This document shows, in pieces, positions 16,530 through 25,658 of a stretch of DNA of 64,000 nt. The translations under genes and the position numbers were made by a program. The DNA lies in NCBI GenBank assembly GCA_018660835.1, contig JABJJN010000029.1, positions 1-64,000 on the forward strand. The letters are read 5' to 3'. The notes below the pieces were generated by a model. The model did not search any database. It had not been told where the DNA came from and worked only from the letters and a program-made list of their open reading frames with translations. This DNA is from Gemmatimonadota bacterium. Its GTDB lineage: Bacteria > Latescibacterota > UBA2968 > UBA8231. Every line of letters begins with the position of its first letter. Within the stretch, counting starts at the first letter, position 1.

Positions 16530-17228
16530 TTAGCGGGCGATGTTGATCTGCAGGCGCACGGGCGTTCCCTCATCGACATCGATTTGCTGTTCCGGGGTTT
16601 CGTGCTTGGGATGGAAGATTCTCAGGGCATATTGGCCCGCAGGCAATCCATCGAGGACAAAGCCACCCACCGAGTCAGGTTGCGTGAAATACGGTGTGTC
16701 GAGCACGACGATGGTGCCACTCATCTGCGGATGAATATCACAGAACACGTCGACTTGCCCCGCCATGGGAAACATTTGACCCACCTCCTCCCCCGTTGGC
16801 TTGCGGCCAATATCGAAATCCTGCGTCGGCGAGAAACTGAATACGTTGTGGTAGTACGGATCCCGATTGACGAAGACCACGCGTGTATTGACGGTGATCG
16901 GCAAGACCCGAGGTCGGAACTGGGCGTCGTACTGCTCCATCTGCGGCGGCTCAGGCAGTGGATCGACAGCGGCGATAAAGGACAAGGGGTGCGCACTCAC
17001 CACCACGTCATCGTAGAGGGATCGCGTCTTTGTCGAATCCGCTGCGGCCTGTTTCTGCGGCGCCAATCTGCCTCGATACTGCGCACCCCGGTAGGAGCGA
17101 CGTTGTGGTGCAGGGGCAGGCAAATCGATGGAACCCACGATCTGCCCTGCGTCCAATGGCTCCGCCCACGGCAATACGAGGGGCAGCAGTAGCAATCGTA
17201 GCACCCGCCATGTCTCAGGACGTTTCAT
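16530..17228 (-). CDS. Secreted cupredoxin-like protein
   Basis: About 232 residues. After a signal peptide (VLRLLLLPLVLPWAEPLDA), the protein carries a beta-sandwich with putative copper ligands: His in DPYYHNVFSFS, then Cys, His and Met in VFCDIHPQMSG, the order H...C-x2-H-x2-M typical of type 1 copper sites and of 'methylamine utilisation'/plastocyanin-like proteins. The C-terminal third (GGFVLDGLPAGQYALRIFHPKHETP) is a carboxypeptidase-regulatory-like beta domain. The ATG at 17228 was preferred because AAGG precedes it by 8 bases. It heads the cupredoxin-cyclase-porin unit; the 284 bases upstream (17229-17512) hold no gene and probably its promoter. Confidence 0.8.
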   Translation of the reverse strand: MKRPETWRVLRLLLLPLVLPWAEPLDAGQIVGSIDLPAPAPQRRSYRGAQYRGRLAPQKQAAADSTKTRSLYDDVVVSAHPLSFIAAVDPLPEPPQMEQYDAQFRPRVLPITVNTRVVFVNRDPYYHNVFSFSPTQDFDIGRKPTGEEVGQMFPMAGQVDVFCDIHPQMSGTIVVLDTPYFTQPDSVGGFVLDGLPAGQYALRIFHPKHETPEQQIDVDEGTPVRLQINIAR

Positions 17229-17512
17229 TGGTCGCCTTGTCATTGCCGGTCATCTGGTGAAGGTAGGTGACAGATCGATCGCTGGCAGCCTGGTCGATCG
17301 CGCAGCCCGGTCCCATCTCGAATCCTGCGCCTCTAGCGATTTGCTTGGCACTCGTCACCCTCGATCTGCCGCACCCATTGCCGCGACCTTCGTCAACCAT
17401 TGGATGACCAGAACGATCTCAAGGACTCGGATCCCTGGCCGCAGAGGACACGATCCGGTGAACCAGCGATTCACGCCTGGTTGGGTTCGGTTCGCGCCGT
17501 CTGTTTCTTCTG

Positions 17513-18568
17513 CTAGTATTTGGTGTTGCGATACCCTTCAGGCAAATCTGCCAGACCATCAGTGAAATTCACGCGAGCCCCCGTCTCATAGGCTCGATAA
17601 AGTGCCAATCCGAGCCCGATATTACGCAGTCCATTGATGCCGTCATTCTCAGGCCGCTCCTTGTGACCGTCGATGGCATCCGTCAGATCCTCTAGTTCGA
17701 GGTGGTAGGCGTAAACCTGCTCACACTCGACATGCTCCACCTCGTCCGCATCGCGTCGATAGAGCTCAATAGGACCACCCCAGCCGTCGAAACGCAGCCC
17801 CCCTTCGCTGCCTGCGATCCAATAGCCCCTCGTCGGCACACCCACGGTGCTCCCCGTGCGAGTCGTGACGACGGCGCCCTGGGCGAATGTCACCACACCC
17901 TGAATGATCTGTGGACTGACGTATCCTTCCACGACACGCTCCTCGCCGATTTCGCAGGAGACTGCTGCGACATCCCCAAAGACACAGCGGGTGAAATCGA
18001 GTTCGTGGATGAACCCCTCCAGTGCATGGCCTCCTGTGTTGGCCGGGTCGTTGCGCCAGTGATCCGGCGTCGCAGCCGCCGTATCTTCCTGGCGAGCCTT
18101 GGCTGACCCCAGCCGATCGATGCTGCCAGATACGGGGGTGCCAATCGCGCCGTCGGCGATCAGCCGGCGACTCTTGAGGAAGGCACCCCAGAACCGCAGA
18201 CTGTGTCCGATGGCCAACTGCACGCCAGCGGTAGCACAGGCGTCGATCATGGCCTGGCAGTCGTCCAGACCCAGAGCCATCGGCTTTTCGCACATCACAT
18301 GTTTGCCCGCTGCCGCCGCCTGCGCCACCAACCCCGGATGGCTCGAGGTGGGCGTGCCAATCACGACCATATCGATATCGGCAGAAGCCAGACCAGACGC
18401 CAGATCCGTCGCAACCGTTGCTGACGTCTCCTCTGCACGGCGTGCAGCGGCGTCAGCATCCAGGTCGAAGACCCAATCGAATTCGCAGTCATCATGCTCG
18501 GCAACAGCGCGGATCCAGGCGCTGGCAATGCCACCGCAACCAATCAGTCCGATTCGATGTGCACTCAT
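17513..18568 (-). CDS. Gfo/Idh/MocA-family oxidoreductase
   Basis: 351 residues. N-terminal Rossmann fold with GLIGCGGIASAW (residues 7-18), TPTSSHPGLVAQAAAAGKHVMCEKPMAL with the catalytic lysine, then HSLRFWGAFLKSRRLI and GGHALEGFIHELDFTRCVFGD, where the His-x3-Asp pair of the family active site lies. It differs strongly from the other family member at 3568-4587, so it is not a recent duplicate. Substrate not deducible. It stands alone, divergent from the acyltransferase-like gene. Confidence 0.9.
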   Translation of the reverse strand: MSAHRIGLIGCGGIASAWIRAVAEHDDCEFDWVFDLDADAAARRAEETSATVATDLASGLASADIDMVVIGTPTSSHPGLVAQAAAAGKHVMCEKPMALGLDDCQAMIDACATAGVQLAIGHSLRFWGAFLKSRRLIADGAIGTPVSGSIDRLGSAKARQEDTAAATPDHWRNDPANTGGHALEGFIHELDFTRCVFGDVAAVSCEIGEERVVEGYVSPQIIQGVVTFAQGAVVTTRTGSTVGVPTRGYWIAGSEGGLRFDGWGGPIELYRRDADEVEHVECEQVYAYHLELEDLTDAIDGHKERPENDGINGLRNIGLGLALYRAYETGARVNFTDGLADLPEGYRNTKY

Positions 18569-18715
18569 CTGTCTTGGTTACCTTTGGCTTGGAGTTGTAT
18601 GTTCGGATGATCCTGAAGTGGTGGCGATGATGTGCCACCACGCCCTGCGCGCCGAAGGTAGGCCGTCTGCCCGTATGCGCCAGGTTGAACCGCCTTTACC
18701 GCCCGGTGCCCCTCG

Positions 18716-20644
18716 ATGCCACCCGATCTACAGGCTGCTTTGGCCGAGGTCCGTGAACGTCTCGACGAAATCTTCCTTCGCTACGACGAGGCAGCGGCAG
18801 AATTGCTGCGCGTGGCACTGCTCGACGGGCACTTTGCCGGCGAACCTGCTGGCCGTGTGGATTGGCCCGTCTACGCGCAAGGCAGTGTCGATGTCGACGG
18901 ACTAAAGCAGCGCCAGTGGTTGATCACGACGATCTACGATGGCATCCCGCCAAGGCGCGAGCAGCGCCTGGGCGATGCCCATGATCGATATCGGCGCCTC
19001 GAACCGACATATCATACAGCCAATATCGCTTTCCTTGATTTGCGTCAGCAATTCATCGCTGCCGCCCACGGCGATGAGGCCGAGTTTGGCCAACTCTATC
19101 ACAGTGTCTATCTCGACGCGCTCGCACGCCCCAATCCCATCCCCTTGGACGAAGGCGAGTCGGCGCTTGTGGATTTCAAGGTTGCTCGTGCCCCGCTCGC
19201 CCACGCCGCTGCCGTCGCCGGCAAGATCAGCTCTACTCCCGCGGAGGATGACCCTCGCTGGAATGACATCTATGATCTCAAGGGGTATGGCCAGGCAAGT
19301 CTGCGCACCCAGCTGCGCCGTATAGCAGATCACGTTGTCGACTTCCTTGCCGCCGGCGAGCACCTGGCAATTCGCTACAACACCTTCAGCAACTTCATCT
19401 GGTTCGGCATTGCTGTGTGGAAGGTGGTGACAGATGTGGAATTGCTCGCCGAAGCCCTGCGCGGCAAGGTGGCCGAACGCTGGCGCACAAAGTTGCTGGA
19501 CTATGTGCGACTCCTGCAGGGAATGCTGCTGAAATTCCTCGAAGCGCATCTGGAAGATCCGGCCCAGATTCGTCCCCGCGACTATTGGTATGGCCAGCAA
19601 TACAGCTACCTGACCCGGGACATGATTGATCTGACCCGCGAGCTGGTGAAGGGAGCACGCCGACTGCAAAGGCGCGGCAAGGTGGATTTACCGCAGGTGT
19701 TATTGCCTCCCCTGTTGGCAGGCGAAGCGAAGGGACGCTTTGTCGACTACCCCCACGTGGGGGCATCGGGCGAGCATAACAAGTGGTCGCGTCGTCTGAA
19801 GTTGATGAAATGGGTTGGATTGTTTCGCCAGCGAGTGCAGCACACAGTGCGCCTCAAGGCAGAGAAACGCAGCACCGAGGAGACACTGCAATCTTCCTGG
19901 GACGCCGCCTCCGACTGGGGCCGCCGCACATTGGATCTATTTGACGTCGACCTGAAAATCACCATCGACCCGCGCTTCGCCGATATGGCAGCACGCCTCG
20001 AATTGGCCAGTGGCAAGAGACGAGTCGTCTTCTTCCCCACCCATCAGAGTCTGCTGGATCATCCCGTCATGTATTCAACGCTGTCGTCGCCACAGATGAT
20101 CGAGGCGATGGGTTGGGATGGTCCACAGCCGTGCAGCATGCTTGCTCGTGCGGGTCTCACGACACCGACGGATCTCAAGGTGGCGGGCCGAACGATCAGC
20201 TTGATTGGTGTGGATGCCAAGACGGCGGATCGCCTGCTGGAAGAGATTGACGGCTACGTCATCCTCGATCGATCCGATGAATCTGCTGCACCGACGGCTC
20301 GTTTTGCCAAAGTTCTGGAGGAACGACCCGGCGTGGTCTATGGAGCAGGCACGACATCGGCCTATGATCTGCAGGTCTTGCCCATGCAGCATGCGCTGTT
20401 CGCCTATTTGCCTGCAGACATCGTGCTGGTGCCCATCGCCATGCGCGGCATCCACCAGCTTTGGCCAAAATGTCCGGCAGGTAACTCCAACATCCGCCCC
20501 GGATCGGTGGAAGTCATCGTCTCACCTCCTATTCCGGGTGAGACCACGCTGTTGCCACGCAAACGTGCCCTGCGCACACAGCTTGAGCCGGCGACGTTGT
20601 TTCAGGCAATTCACATCGCCGAATTGCTCAACCCAGATCCCTAG
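18716..20644 (+). CDS. PlsC-like glycerolipid acyltransferase with long N-terminal extension
   Basis: 642 residues. The C-terminal ~270 residues carry acyltransferase blocks: FFPTHQSLLDHP with the catalytic H-x4-D, a substrate-binding segment, ERPGVVYGAGTTSAYD (equivalent to the FPEGTRS block, though altered), and LVPIAMRG. The first ~370 residues are helical, without membrane segments, and unrecognised. PlsC/PlsB enzymes transfer acyl chains to glycerol phosphates; the changed third block leaves the substrate open. The 3' end overlaps the convergent enolase-superfamily gene by 17 bases. The start at 18716 has no strong ribosome binding site. Confidence 0.72.
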   Translation: MPPDLQAALAEVRERLDEIFLRYDEAAAELLRVALLDGHFAGEPAGRVDWPVYAQGSVDVDGLKQRQWLITTIYDGIPPRREQRLGDAHDRYRRLEPTYHTANIAFLDLRQQFIAAAHGDEAEFGQLYHSVYLDALARPNPIPLDEGESALVDFKVARAPLAHAAAVAGKISSTPAEDDPRWNDIYDLKGYGQASLRTQLRRIADHVVDFLAAGEHLAIRYNTFSNFIWFGIAVWKVVTDVELLAEALRGKVAERWRTKLLDYVRLLQGMLLKFLEAHLEDPAQIRPRDYWYGQQYSYLTRDMIDLTRELVKGARRLQRRGKVDLPQVLLPPLLAGEAKGRFVDYPHVGASGEHNKWSRRLKLMKWVGLFRQRVQHTVRLKAEKRSTEETLQSSWDAASDWGRRTLDLFDVDLKITIDPRFADMAARLELASGKRRVVFFPTHQSLLDHPVMYSTLSSPQMIEAMGWDGPQPCSMLARAGLTTPTDLKVAGRTISLIGVDAKTADRLLEEIDGYVILDRSDESAAPTARFAKVLEERPGVVYGAGTTSAYDLQVLPMQHALFAYLPADIVLVPIAMRGIHQLWPKCPAGNSNIRPGSVEVIVSPPIPGETTLLPRKRALRTQLEPATLFQAIHIAELLNPDP

Positions 20645-21698
20645 CCGCTTCCAGGCTTCTCTCGTCCACACCAAAGCCCAGCGTCGCCGTCGCCTCTACC
20701 TGCGCTGAAGGGGATCGGCCGCCGCCGACCCATGCCATCCAGGGCCGCCCACTCTCAGCCAGGGGTTGTGGGTCCACCGTCTGCAGGGCTGGCAGAGACC
20801 AGGCTTCCGAGCCTCGATGGGGGCAGACACGCACGTGATTGACTTGCGCCAGACGATAGATCTCCAGCAATTGCGTCAGACCACCACACCAGCACACATC
20901 GGGCTGATAGATGTGGTGTGCTCCGCGTGCCATGAGCTCGGCGAAGCCACGGGCGGTGAACTCGTGCTCGCCGCCGGCTATCGGTACCGCAGACGCAGAG
21001 GTCACACGTGCGTAGCCATCGAGATCGTCTGCAGGCAGCGGCTCTTCCAGCCAGCTCAGATCGATCTCTTCCAGCCGCTGACACAGACCGATCACAGCAT
21101 CCACGTCGTGCCAGCGCATCCCCACGTCTGCCATCAGACCGACGTCAGGACCTATGAGGCGCCGTGCGGACGTCAGCATCGCAACGATCGTATCTGCGTC
21201 GTGACTCGGATGCATTTGTCCCAGACCACCGATTTTCACGGCCGTGTATCCCGCAGCGACGGCCTCTTCGATCTCTCCGAGCCAGCGTGTGGCATCGGCA
21301 TCCTTGGAAATGGTCCGATACATCGGTAGGCGTCGCTTTGGCTCATCTCCCAACAGCGCCGCCACTGTCGTCGCTTGCGATTTTGCCCGTAGATCCCACA
21401 GGGCCAGATCGACGGCTGACTGCGCCATGATCGCCAGACCCTTGCGACCAAAGGGCAACGTCGCCGCATACATCTGCTCCCACAGTTCCTCGATAGGTTC
21501 GGCGTCGACGCCGATCAGACATTGTCGCAGAACCGTATCGATCACATGCAGTCCCGCCTCACCACCACCACCCATGCCATAACCCATCAGACCCGTATCG
21601 GTCTCCAGACGCACACAGATCTGCCCCATCCATCCACGCCAGTCTGATGGCCCGCGAGCGGCTGCAGGCATGAAGGGCGTCACGGCGGTAATGATCAT
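20628..21698 (-). CDS. Mandelate racemase/muconate lactonizing-type enolase superfamily enzyme
   Basis: 356 residues with the capping N-terminal domain and a (beta/alpha)7-beta barrel. Metal ligands are visible as D in LMADVGMRWHD, E in SWLEEPLPADD and E in IAGGEHEF; KIGG near residue 150 supplies a lysine base and CPHRGSEAW a histidine. This set fits acid-sugar dehydratases of the mandelate racemase subgroup (such as rhamnonate or galactarate dehydratases), which remove water after abstracting the alpha proton of a carboxylate. The exact sugar acid is unknown. It adds to the other carbohydrate-acid enzymes of the window. Confidence 0.88.
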   Translation of the reverse strand: MIITAVTPFMPAAARGPSDWRGWMGQICVRLETDTGLMGYGMGGGGEAGLHVIDTVLRQCLIGVDAEPIEELWEQMYAATLPFGRKGLAIMAQSAVDLALWDLRAKSQATTVAALLGDEPKRRLPMYRTISKDADATRWLGEIEEAVAAGYTAVKIGGLGQMHPSHDADTIVAMLTSARRLIGPDVGLMADVGMRWHDVDAVIGLCQRLEEIDLSWLEEPLPADDLDGYARVTSASAVPIAGGEHEFTARGFAELMARGAHHIYQPDVCWCGGLTQLLEIYRLAQVNHVRVCPHRGSEAWSLPALQTVDPQPLAESGRPWMAWVGGGRSPSAQVEATATLGFGVDERSLEAARDLG

Positions 21699-21803
21699 AG
21701 TCGCTCCATTTTGCGAGGGTATCCGGCCTCTCCCTGCGATCGATGCTGTAGATTTACGGACCCGGTCTCTGAGGTCAATCCATGTTAGAGAGAACGACGA
21801 CCG

Positions 21804-22157
21804 TTGATTCTGCTGATTCCCACAATTCTATCTGCGCTGCTTCTGGGGGCCCACTTCCTGCGTGACGGCCAATGGATCCTTGTCGTCGTGTGGTTGCTTC
21901 TGCCGCTACTGCTGATTCCCCGTCGACGGGCCCTGCTACGCGGGTTGCAGGGAGCCTTCGTATTAGGAGCCCTCGAGTGGCTGCGTACGCTGGCGATGAT
22001 GGTGCAGGTCCGTTGGGCCTTTGACGAACCATGGATACGTCTGGTAGTGATCCTTGGTGCCGTCGCCACCTTCACCCTCGCCACCGCCTGGTGGCTGCGG
22101 CACTGGACGGTAAACGACGAGCCATCATCCGATCTGTCACAGCACGACACGACCTAG
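21804..22157 (+). CDS. Small integral membrane protein, unknown function
   Basis: 117 residues with three to four hydrophobic helices (MILLIPTILSALLLGAHFL, WILVVVWLLLPLLLI, LRGLQGAFVLGALEWLRTLAMM, VVILGAVATFTLATAWWL). The start appears to be TTG at 21804, ten bases after AGAGAG; a stop lies in frame just upstream. The family is not recognised. It is divergent from the enolase-superfamily gene and convergent with pckA. Confidence 0.7.
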   Translation: MILLIPTILSALLLGAHFLRDGQWILVVVWLLLPLLLIPRRRALLRGLQGAFVLGALEWLRTLAMMVQVRWAFDEPWIRLVVILGAVATFTLATAWWLRHWTVNDEPSSDLSQHDTT

Positions 22158-22159
22158 GT

Positions 22160-22204
22160 CGGCCGACGACCCAACGCTGCACCTCAAGGTGCCCTCGTCG
22201 GCCG
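22160..22204. terminator. Bidirectional hairpin between small membrane protein gene and pckA
   Basis: CGGCCGACGA (22160-22169) pairs perfectly with TCGTCGGCCG (22195-22204), and inside it GCACC/GGTGC (22179-22183, 22188-22192) forms a second hairpin with loop TCAA. The position between two convergent genes supports a terminator for both, although no T tract follows. Confidence 0.65.
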
Positions 22205-22211
22205 CACGCAG

Positions 22212-23756
22212 TCACTGGTACTGGGCGTAGTTGTCCTCGAACAACCCTTTCAGCTTCGTCGCCATCATGGCATAGGCTGCCTTGTCTGCCCAGGTGTTCT
22301 CAGGCCACAACACCTGACTCGGGACCTCGTCGACCTGCGTAACCACTTCGAAACCAAAGATGGGGTCCGTCTTTGTTGGCGCGTCGACTAAGCTACCCTC
22401 GTGGATCGCGTTGATGATGGCGCGAGTGAAATCCAACTTCATACGCGAACCCACACCGTGAGCACCACCAGACCAGCCAGTATTCACGAGCCAGACATTC
22501 GAACCATGCTCACGCAATCTGTCGGCAAGCAGTTTCGCATATTTCTGCGGATGCCATGCGAGGAAGGGACCACCGAAACAGGGTGAGAAGGTTGCCTCCG
22601 GTTCTGTGACACCCACTTCGGTGCCAGCCACTTTTGCCGTGTAGCCACTGATGAAGTGATACATCGCCTCTTCAGGCGTGAGACGGGCGACGGGGGGCAA
22701 CACGCCGAAGGCGTCGCACGTGAGAAAGATGACATCGGCCGGGTGTTCACCGATACAGGGGACCTTCGCATTGCTGACATTCTCGATCGGATAGGCACCG
22801 CGCGTATTCTCGGTGATGGAATCGTCCGTAAAATCGACGCCGTGAGTCTGCTTATCGTAGATGACATTTTCCAATACAGAGCCATAGCGCAGCGCATCGA
22901 AGATTTCCGGTTCCGTATCGTGGGATAGGAAGATCGCCTTCGCATAACAGCCACCCTCGATGTTGTAGATCCCCGTATCCGACCAACAGTGTTCGTCGTC
23001 GCCAATCAGCAGTCGTCGCGGATCTGCAGACAACGTCGTCTTGCCCGTACCGGAGAGACCAAACATCACAGACGTCCGACCGGACACACGATCGGCCGTC
23101 GCCGAGCAGTGCATCGACAGGATTCCTGCCTTGGGTGCAGCGTAGTTCATGTACGTGAACACACCCTTCTTCATCTCGCCCGCGTATTCAGTCCCGAGAA
23201 TGACGATCTCTTTGGCTTCAAGACTGATATCGACACTCGTCTTCGACGTCATCCCCGTCGTGTGCAGATTGGCCGGGAATTGTCCCGCATTGATGATCAC
23301 CAGATCTGGCTCGCCGTAGTCTGCCAGCTCCTGCACTGTGGGCCGAATGAGCATCGTATACATGAAGAGGGCGTGATAGGGACGCGCGCAGACAACGCGC
23401 ACCTTCACACGGGTTGCCGGATCCCACCCGGCAAAGGCATCGACACAATACAGCCGCGAGCGCGTGTTGAGAAAATCGATGGCGCGCTCACGATTGATCA
23501 GGAATGTGTCCTGCGTAATGGGCATGTTGATCTGCCCCCACCAGACATCGTCCTGACTGTCTGCGTGCCGTACCACTCGCTTGTCCAGCGGTGATCGACC
23601 TGTCTTTTCGCCTGAGTAGGCGATCAGAGCGCCAGATTCGGCGATGACCGATCGTGTATCAGCGCGGATCGAGTCTGCGTAGAGCTGCGGAACGGGTGGA
23701 TTTCGGTCCACATCTTCCACGAGCAAGCCATAGGACGATAGATCCACGCTGCGCAC
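22212..23756 (-). CDS. pckA: Phosphoenolpyruvate carboxykinase (ATP)
   Basis: 514 residues; converts oxaloacetate and ATP to phosphoenolpyruvate and CO2, the committed step of gluconeogenesis in the cytoplasm. Seen: GEKTGRSPLDKRVV (substrate loop), the kinase-1a P-loop GLSGTGKTTL, the kinase-2 site IGDDEHCW with metal-binding aspartate, RGAYPIENV, and the C-terminal NTGWSGGAHGVGSRM that contacts nucleotide. These are the marks of the ATP-dependent enzyme, not the GTP one. The GTG at 23756 is chosen because AGGAG stands 10 bases upstream; the longer open frame upstream runs into an 18-base repeat and is unlikely to be coding. Length is normal. Confidence 0.96.
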   Translation of the reverse strand: MRSVDLSSYGLLVEDVDRNPPVPQLYADSIRADTRSVIAESGALIAYSGEKTGRSPLDKRVVRHADSQDDVWWGQINMPITQDTFLINRERAIDFLNTRSRLYCVDAFAGWDPATRVKVRVVCARPYHALFMYTMLIRPTVQELADYGEPDLVIINAGQFPANLHTTGMTSKTSVDISLEAKEIVILGTEYAGEMKKGVFTYMNYAAPKAGILSMHCSATADRVSGRTSVMFGLSGTGKTTLSADPRRLLIGDDEHCWSDTGIYNIEGGCYAKAIFLSHDTEPEIFDALRYGSVLENVIYDKQTHGVDFTDDSITENTRGAYPIENVSNAKVPCIGEHPADVIFLTCDAFGVLPPVARLTPEEAMYHFISGYTAKVAGTEVGVTEPEATFSPCFGGPFLAWHPQKYAKLLADRLREHGSNVWLVNTGWSGGAHGVGSRMKLDFTRAIINAIHEGSLVDAPTKTDPIFGFEVVTQVDEVPSQVLWPENTWADKAAYAMMATKLKGLFEDNYAQYQ

Positions 23757-23832
23757 GTTATTGAAACTCCTGAGAACGAGATGAAGGGCGATTGGGAAGC
23801 CGACCATGGGAAAAAAGGGGGAAATCGCCCGC

Positions 23833-23881
23833 CAACGCCACAGGTCTCGTCAACGCCACAGGTCTCGTCAACGCCACAGGT
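23833..23881. repeat. 18-base tandem repeat, 2.7 copies
   Basis: CAACGCCACAGGTCTCGT occurs at 23833-23850 and 23851-23868, with a partial third copy at 23869-23881. Copies are identical. It lies in the divergent promoter region between pckA and the 559-residue unknown gene and could affect spacing of promoter elements. Confidence 0.85.
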
Positions 23882-23978
23882 AGTGTGGCCTGGATCACGG
23901 ATTTGCGGGATCTTATGCTACGAACTTTGTTGATAGCGCCGCTCGCCCTTCCGGCCCCTCCTCCCGGGACGCAGCCCC

Positions 23979-25658
23979 ATGACGACGACACCACCGGCTG
24001 GAATCGCTCTCGATACCCAACTTCGCGAGAAGCTCTGGGGACGTGTGGAGAAGCGTCTGGCCGCAGGCGAACGGCTGGCAACGCAGGGTCGTCTTCTGCG
24101 CGCACTGGAGGGTGAATACCACGCTGTCATTGGTGTGACCGCCTCTGGTGGGGCACGGTCCGATCTCAATGACATGGTGCGCACCGCCTGCGACAGCCAT
24201 CCAGAGCGCTACCTGGCCCGAGGTGTGCAGAACGCCGTGGAGCAGGCCTTTGTCAGCGGTGTCCACAAGCTCAAGTGGCGACGACTGACGGTCCGGCGCC
24301 ACGGCTTTGCTGCGGTCGACGGGTTTCTCCGGCGCCAGCGGGTTCGCTCTTTCCTGGCCGATATCCGCCTCGATCCCGGTCTCATCGATATCGGTGCCTG
24401 TGTCCTGCGCGGTGAATCCGCGCTGACGCCCTTGGCTGCAAGATCAGGTCCGGCCAGATCCAGCGCGGCAACGCCAGATCCGCAACCTGATCAGCTCTCC
24501 GTGTCTGCCGAAGTACAAGCCGCCATCGACTCCGGGTGGGTTACGACGGAGCAGGTGCAGCGTCGTTTGCAGCATCCGGTCGATGGAGGCCTGCAACATG
24601 CCCTGCGTCAGATCGGACGTGGTTATGACGATCTGTTGCGCCACCTGATCCGCCACCGCGAGCATGTGATCGGAGAAGGAGACGATGACCGCACCCCCCT
24701 GTTGACTGGATTCGTCGAGCGGGAGCCACTTTTGGACTCAGCCATCGCCGCAATCGAAGGCAAGGACGCCGAATTGCGCCTGCTCAGTTTGCAACTGCCA
24801 CCATATGACGCGGTGGACTCACGGGAGAGCACAGATGGATTCTCTCTGGATGAGTCTTTCGTCTCAGGCATACGCAACGGTGAAGACCAGGATCCAGGCC
24901 ATGCTGTCGAGATCGCTCAACTACTGCTTGGCCTGCTGGGGGCGACGCCGTTGCGCCTGAAGGCCCGACTGCTGATGGCCAACCGCCTGCTGGAACAACT
25001 GACGCCAGAGATCGAGAACGCCTACGATCGCGATGCCAGTCTCGAAGCTGCACGCACCCGCGCCGACAACCTGGTAGAGCGACGACTCGAGCGCTTGGGT
25101 CTCAATGCTTCCCCCGAAGAGCAGGCTGCCTTACGTAAACGCGGCACCGGTTTGGTCATGAGTGTCGAGCAGCGATGGCTCGCCGTGCAAGGCGACATGG
25201 GGCTGGATGACGAGGTGGGTGCACCCGAACTCACGACGCTGGATGATCTAACTGACTACGAAAAGAGTCACGATGCCGTTTTCGCTACGGTGAGTGTGCG
25301 CAACGGCTCCATTCGTCAGGAGGTTGCATCGATCCTGATGCCCGATCCCGACCAGCCCCGTCGGATGCTGATGGCACAACGCGATCCCGAAAGTGGCAAA
25401 CTTGTGCCACAGATGAGGCGCAACCGTCGACGCTATGTCGAACAAGGCGCCGACGGATCCTGGCAGGCTCTCACGGGTTGCCCAGAGGGCCCGGCGACGG
25501 CTGACCGCCACCCGGCCGCGAGAAACCCGCTCCTTCTCAGGGCAAACTCGCCATCCACTCGCCATAGCCGAGTGGTTCCATCTGCTTCTTGGACACGAAG
25601 CGCAGGGAAGCCGAATTCATACAATAGCGCAGACCCGTCGGTGCCGGGCCATCACTGA
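23979..25658 (+). CDS. Hypothetical protein, mostly helical
   Basis: 559 residues, no signal peptide or membrane helix. It is charged and helical, with repeats of Leu/Arg heptads (LEAARTRADNLVERRLERLGL near 365; LLGLLGATPLRLKARLLMANRLLEQL near 325), which suggests coiled-coil or helical-bundle structure. No known domain is recognised. The last ~60 residues, after WQALTGCPEG near 500, look unlike the rest and overlap the convergent msrAB gene by 122 bases. A shift of frame near 25480 would end the protein at a TGA at 25502-25504, just short of msrAB, so a frameshift is possible. Confidence 0.65.
   Translation: MTTTPPAGIALDTQLREKLWGRVEKRLAAGERLATQGRLLRALEGEYHAVIGVTASGGARSDLNDMVRTACDSHPERYLARGVQNAVEQAFVSGVHKLKWRRLTVRRHGFAAVDGFLRRQRVRSFLADIRLDPGLIDIGACVLRGESALTPLAARSGPARSSAATPDPQPDQLSVSAEVQAAIDSGWVTTEQVQRRLQHPVDGGLQHALRQIGRGYDDLLRHLIRHREHVIGEGDDDRTPLLTGFVEREPLLDSAIAAIEGKDAELRLLSLQLPPYDAVDSRESTDGFSLDESFVSGIRNGEDQDPGHAVEIAQLLLGLLGATPLRLKARLLMANRLLEQLTPEIENAYDRDASLEAARTRADNLVERRLERLGLNASPEEQAALRKRGTGLVMSVEQRWLAVQGDMGLDDEVGAPELTTLDDLTDYEKSHDAVFATVSVRNGSIRQEVASILMPDPDQPRRMLMAQRDPESGKLVPQMRRNRRRYVEQGADGSWQALTGCPEGPATADRHPAARNPLLLRANSPSTRHSRVVPSASWTRSAGKPNSYNSADPSVPGHH

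Noticed and set aside
16155..17192. Open frame of 345 codons on the plus strand
   Set aside because: Opposite the cyclase and cupredoxin genes, both supported by signal peptides and catalytic residues.
22212..23807. Longer start of pckA at 23807
   Set aside because: The added residues run towards an 18-base tandem repeat and precede an AGGAG-spaced GTG that matches the normal PckA length.
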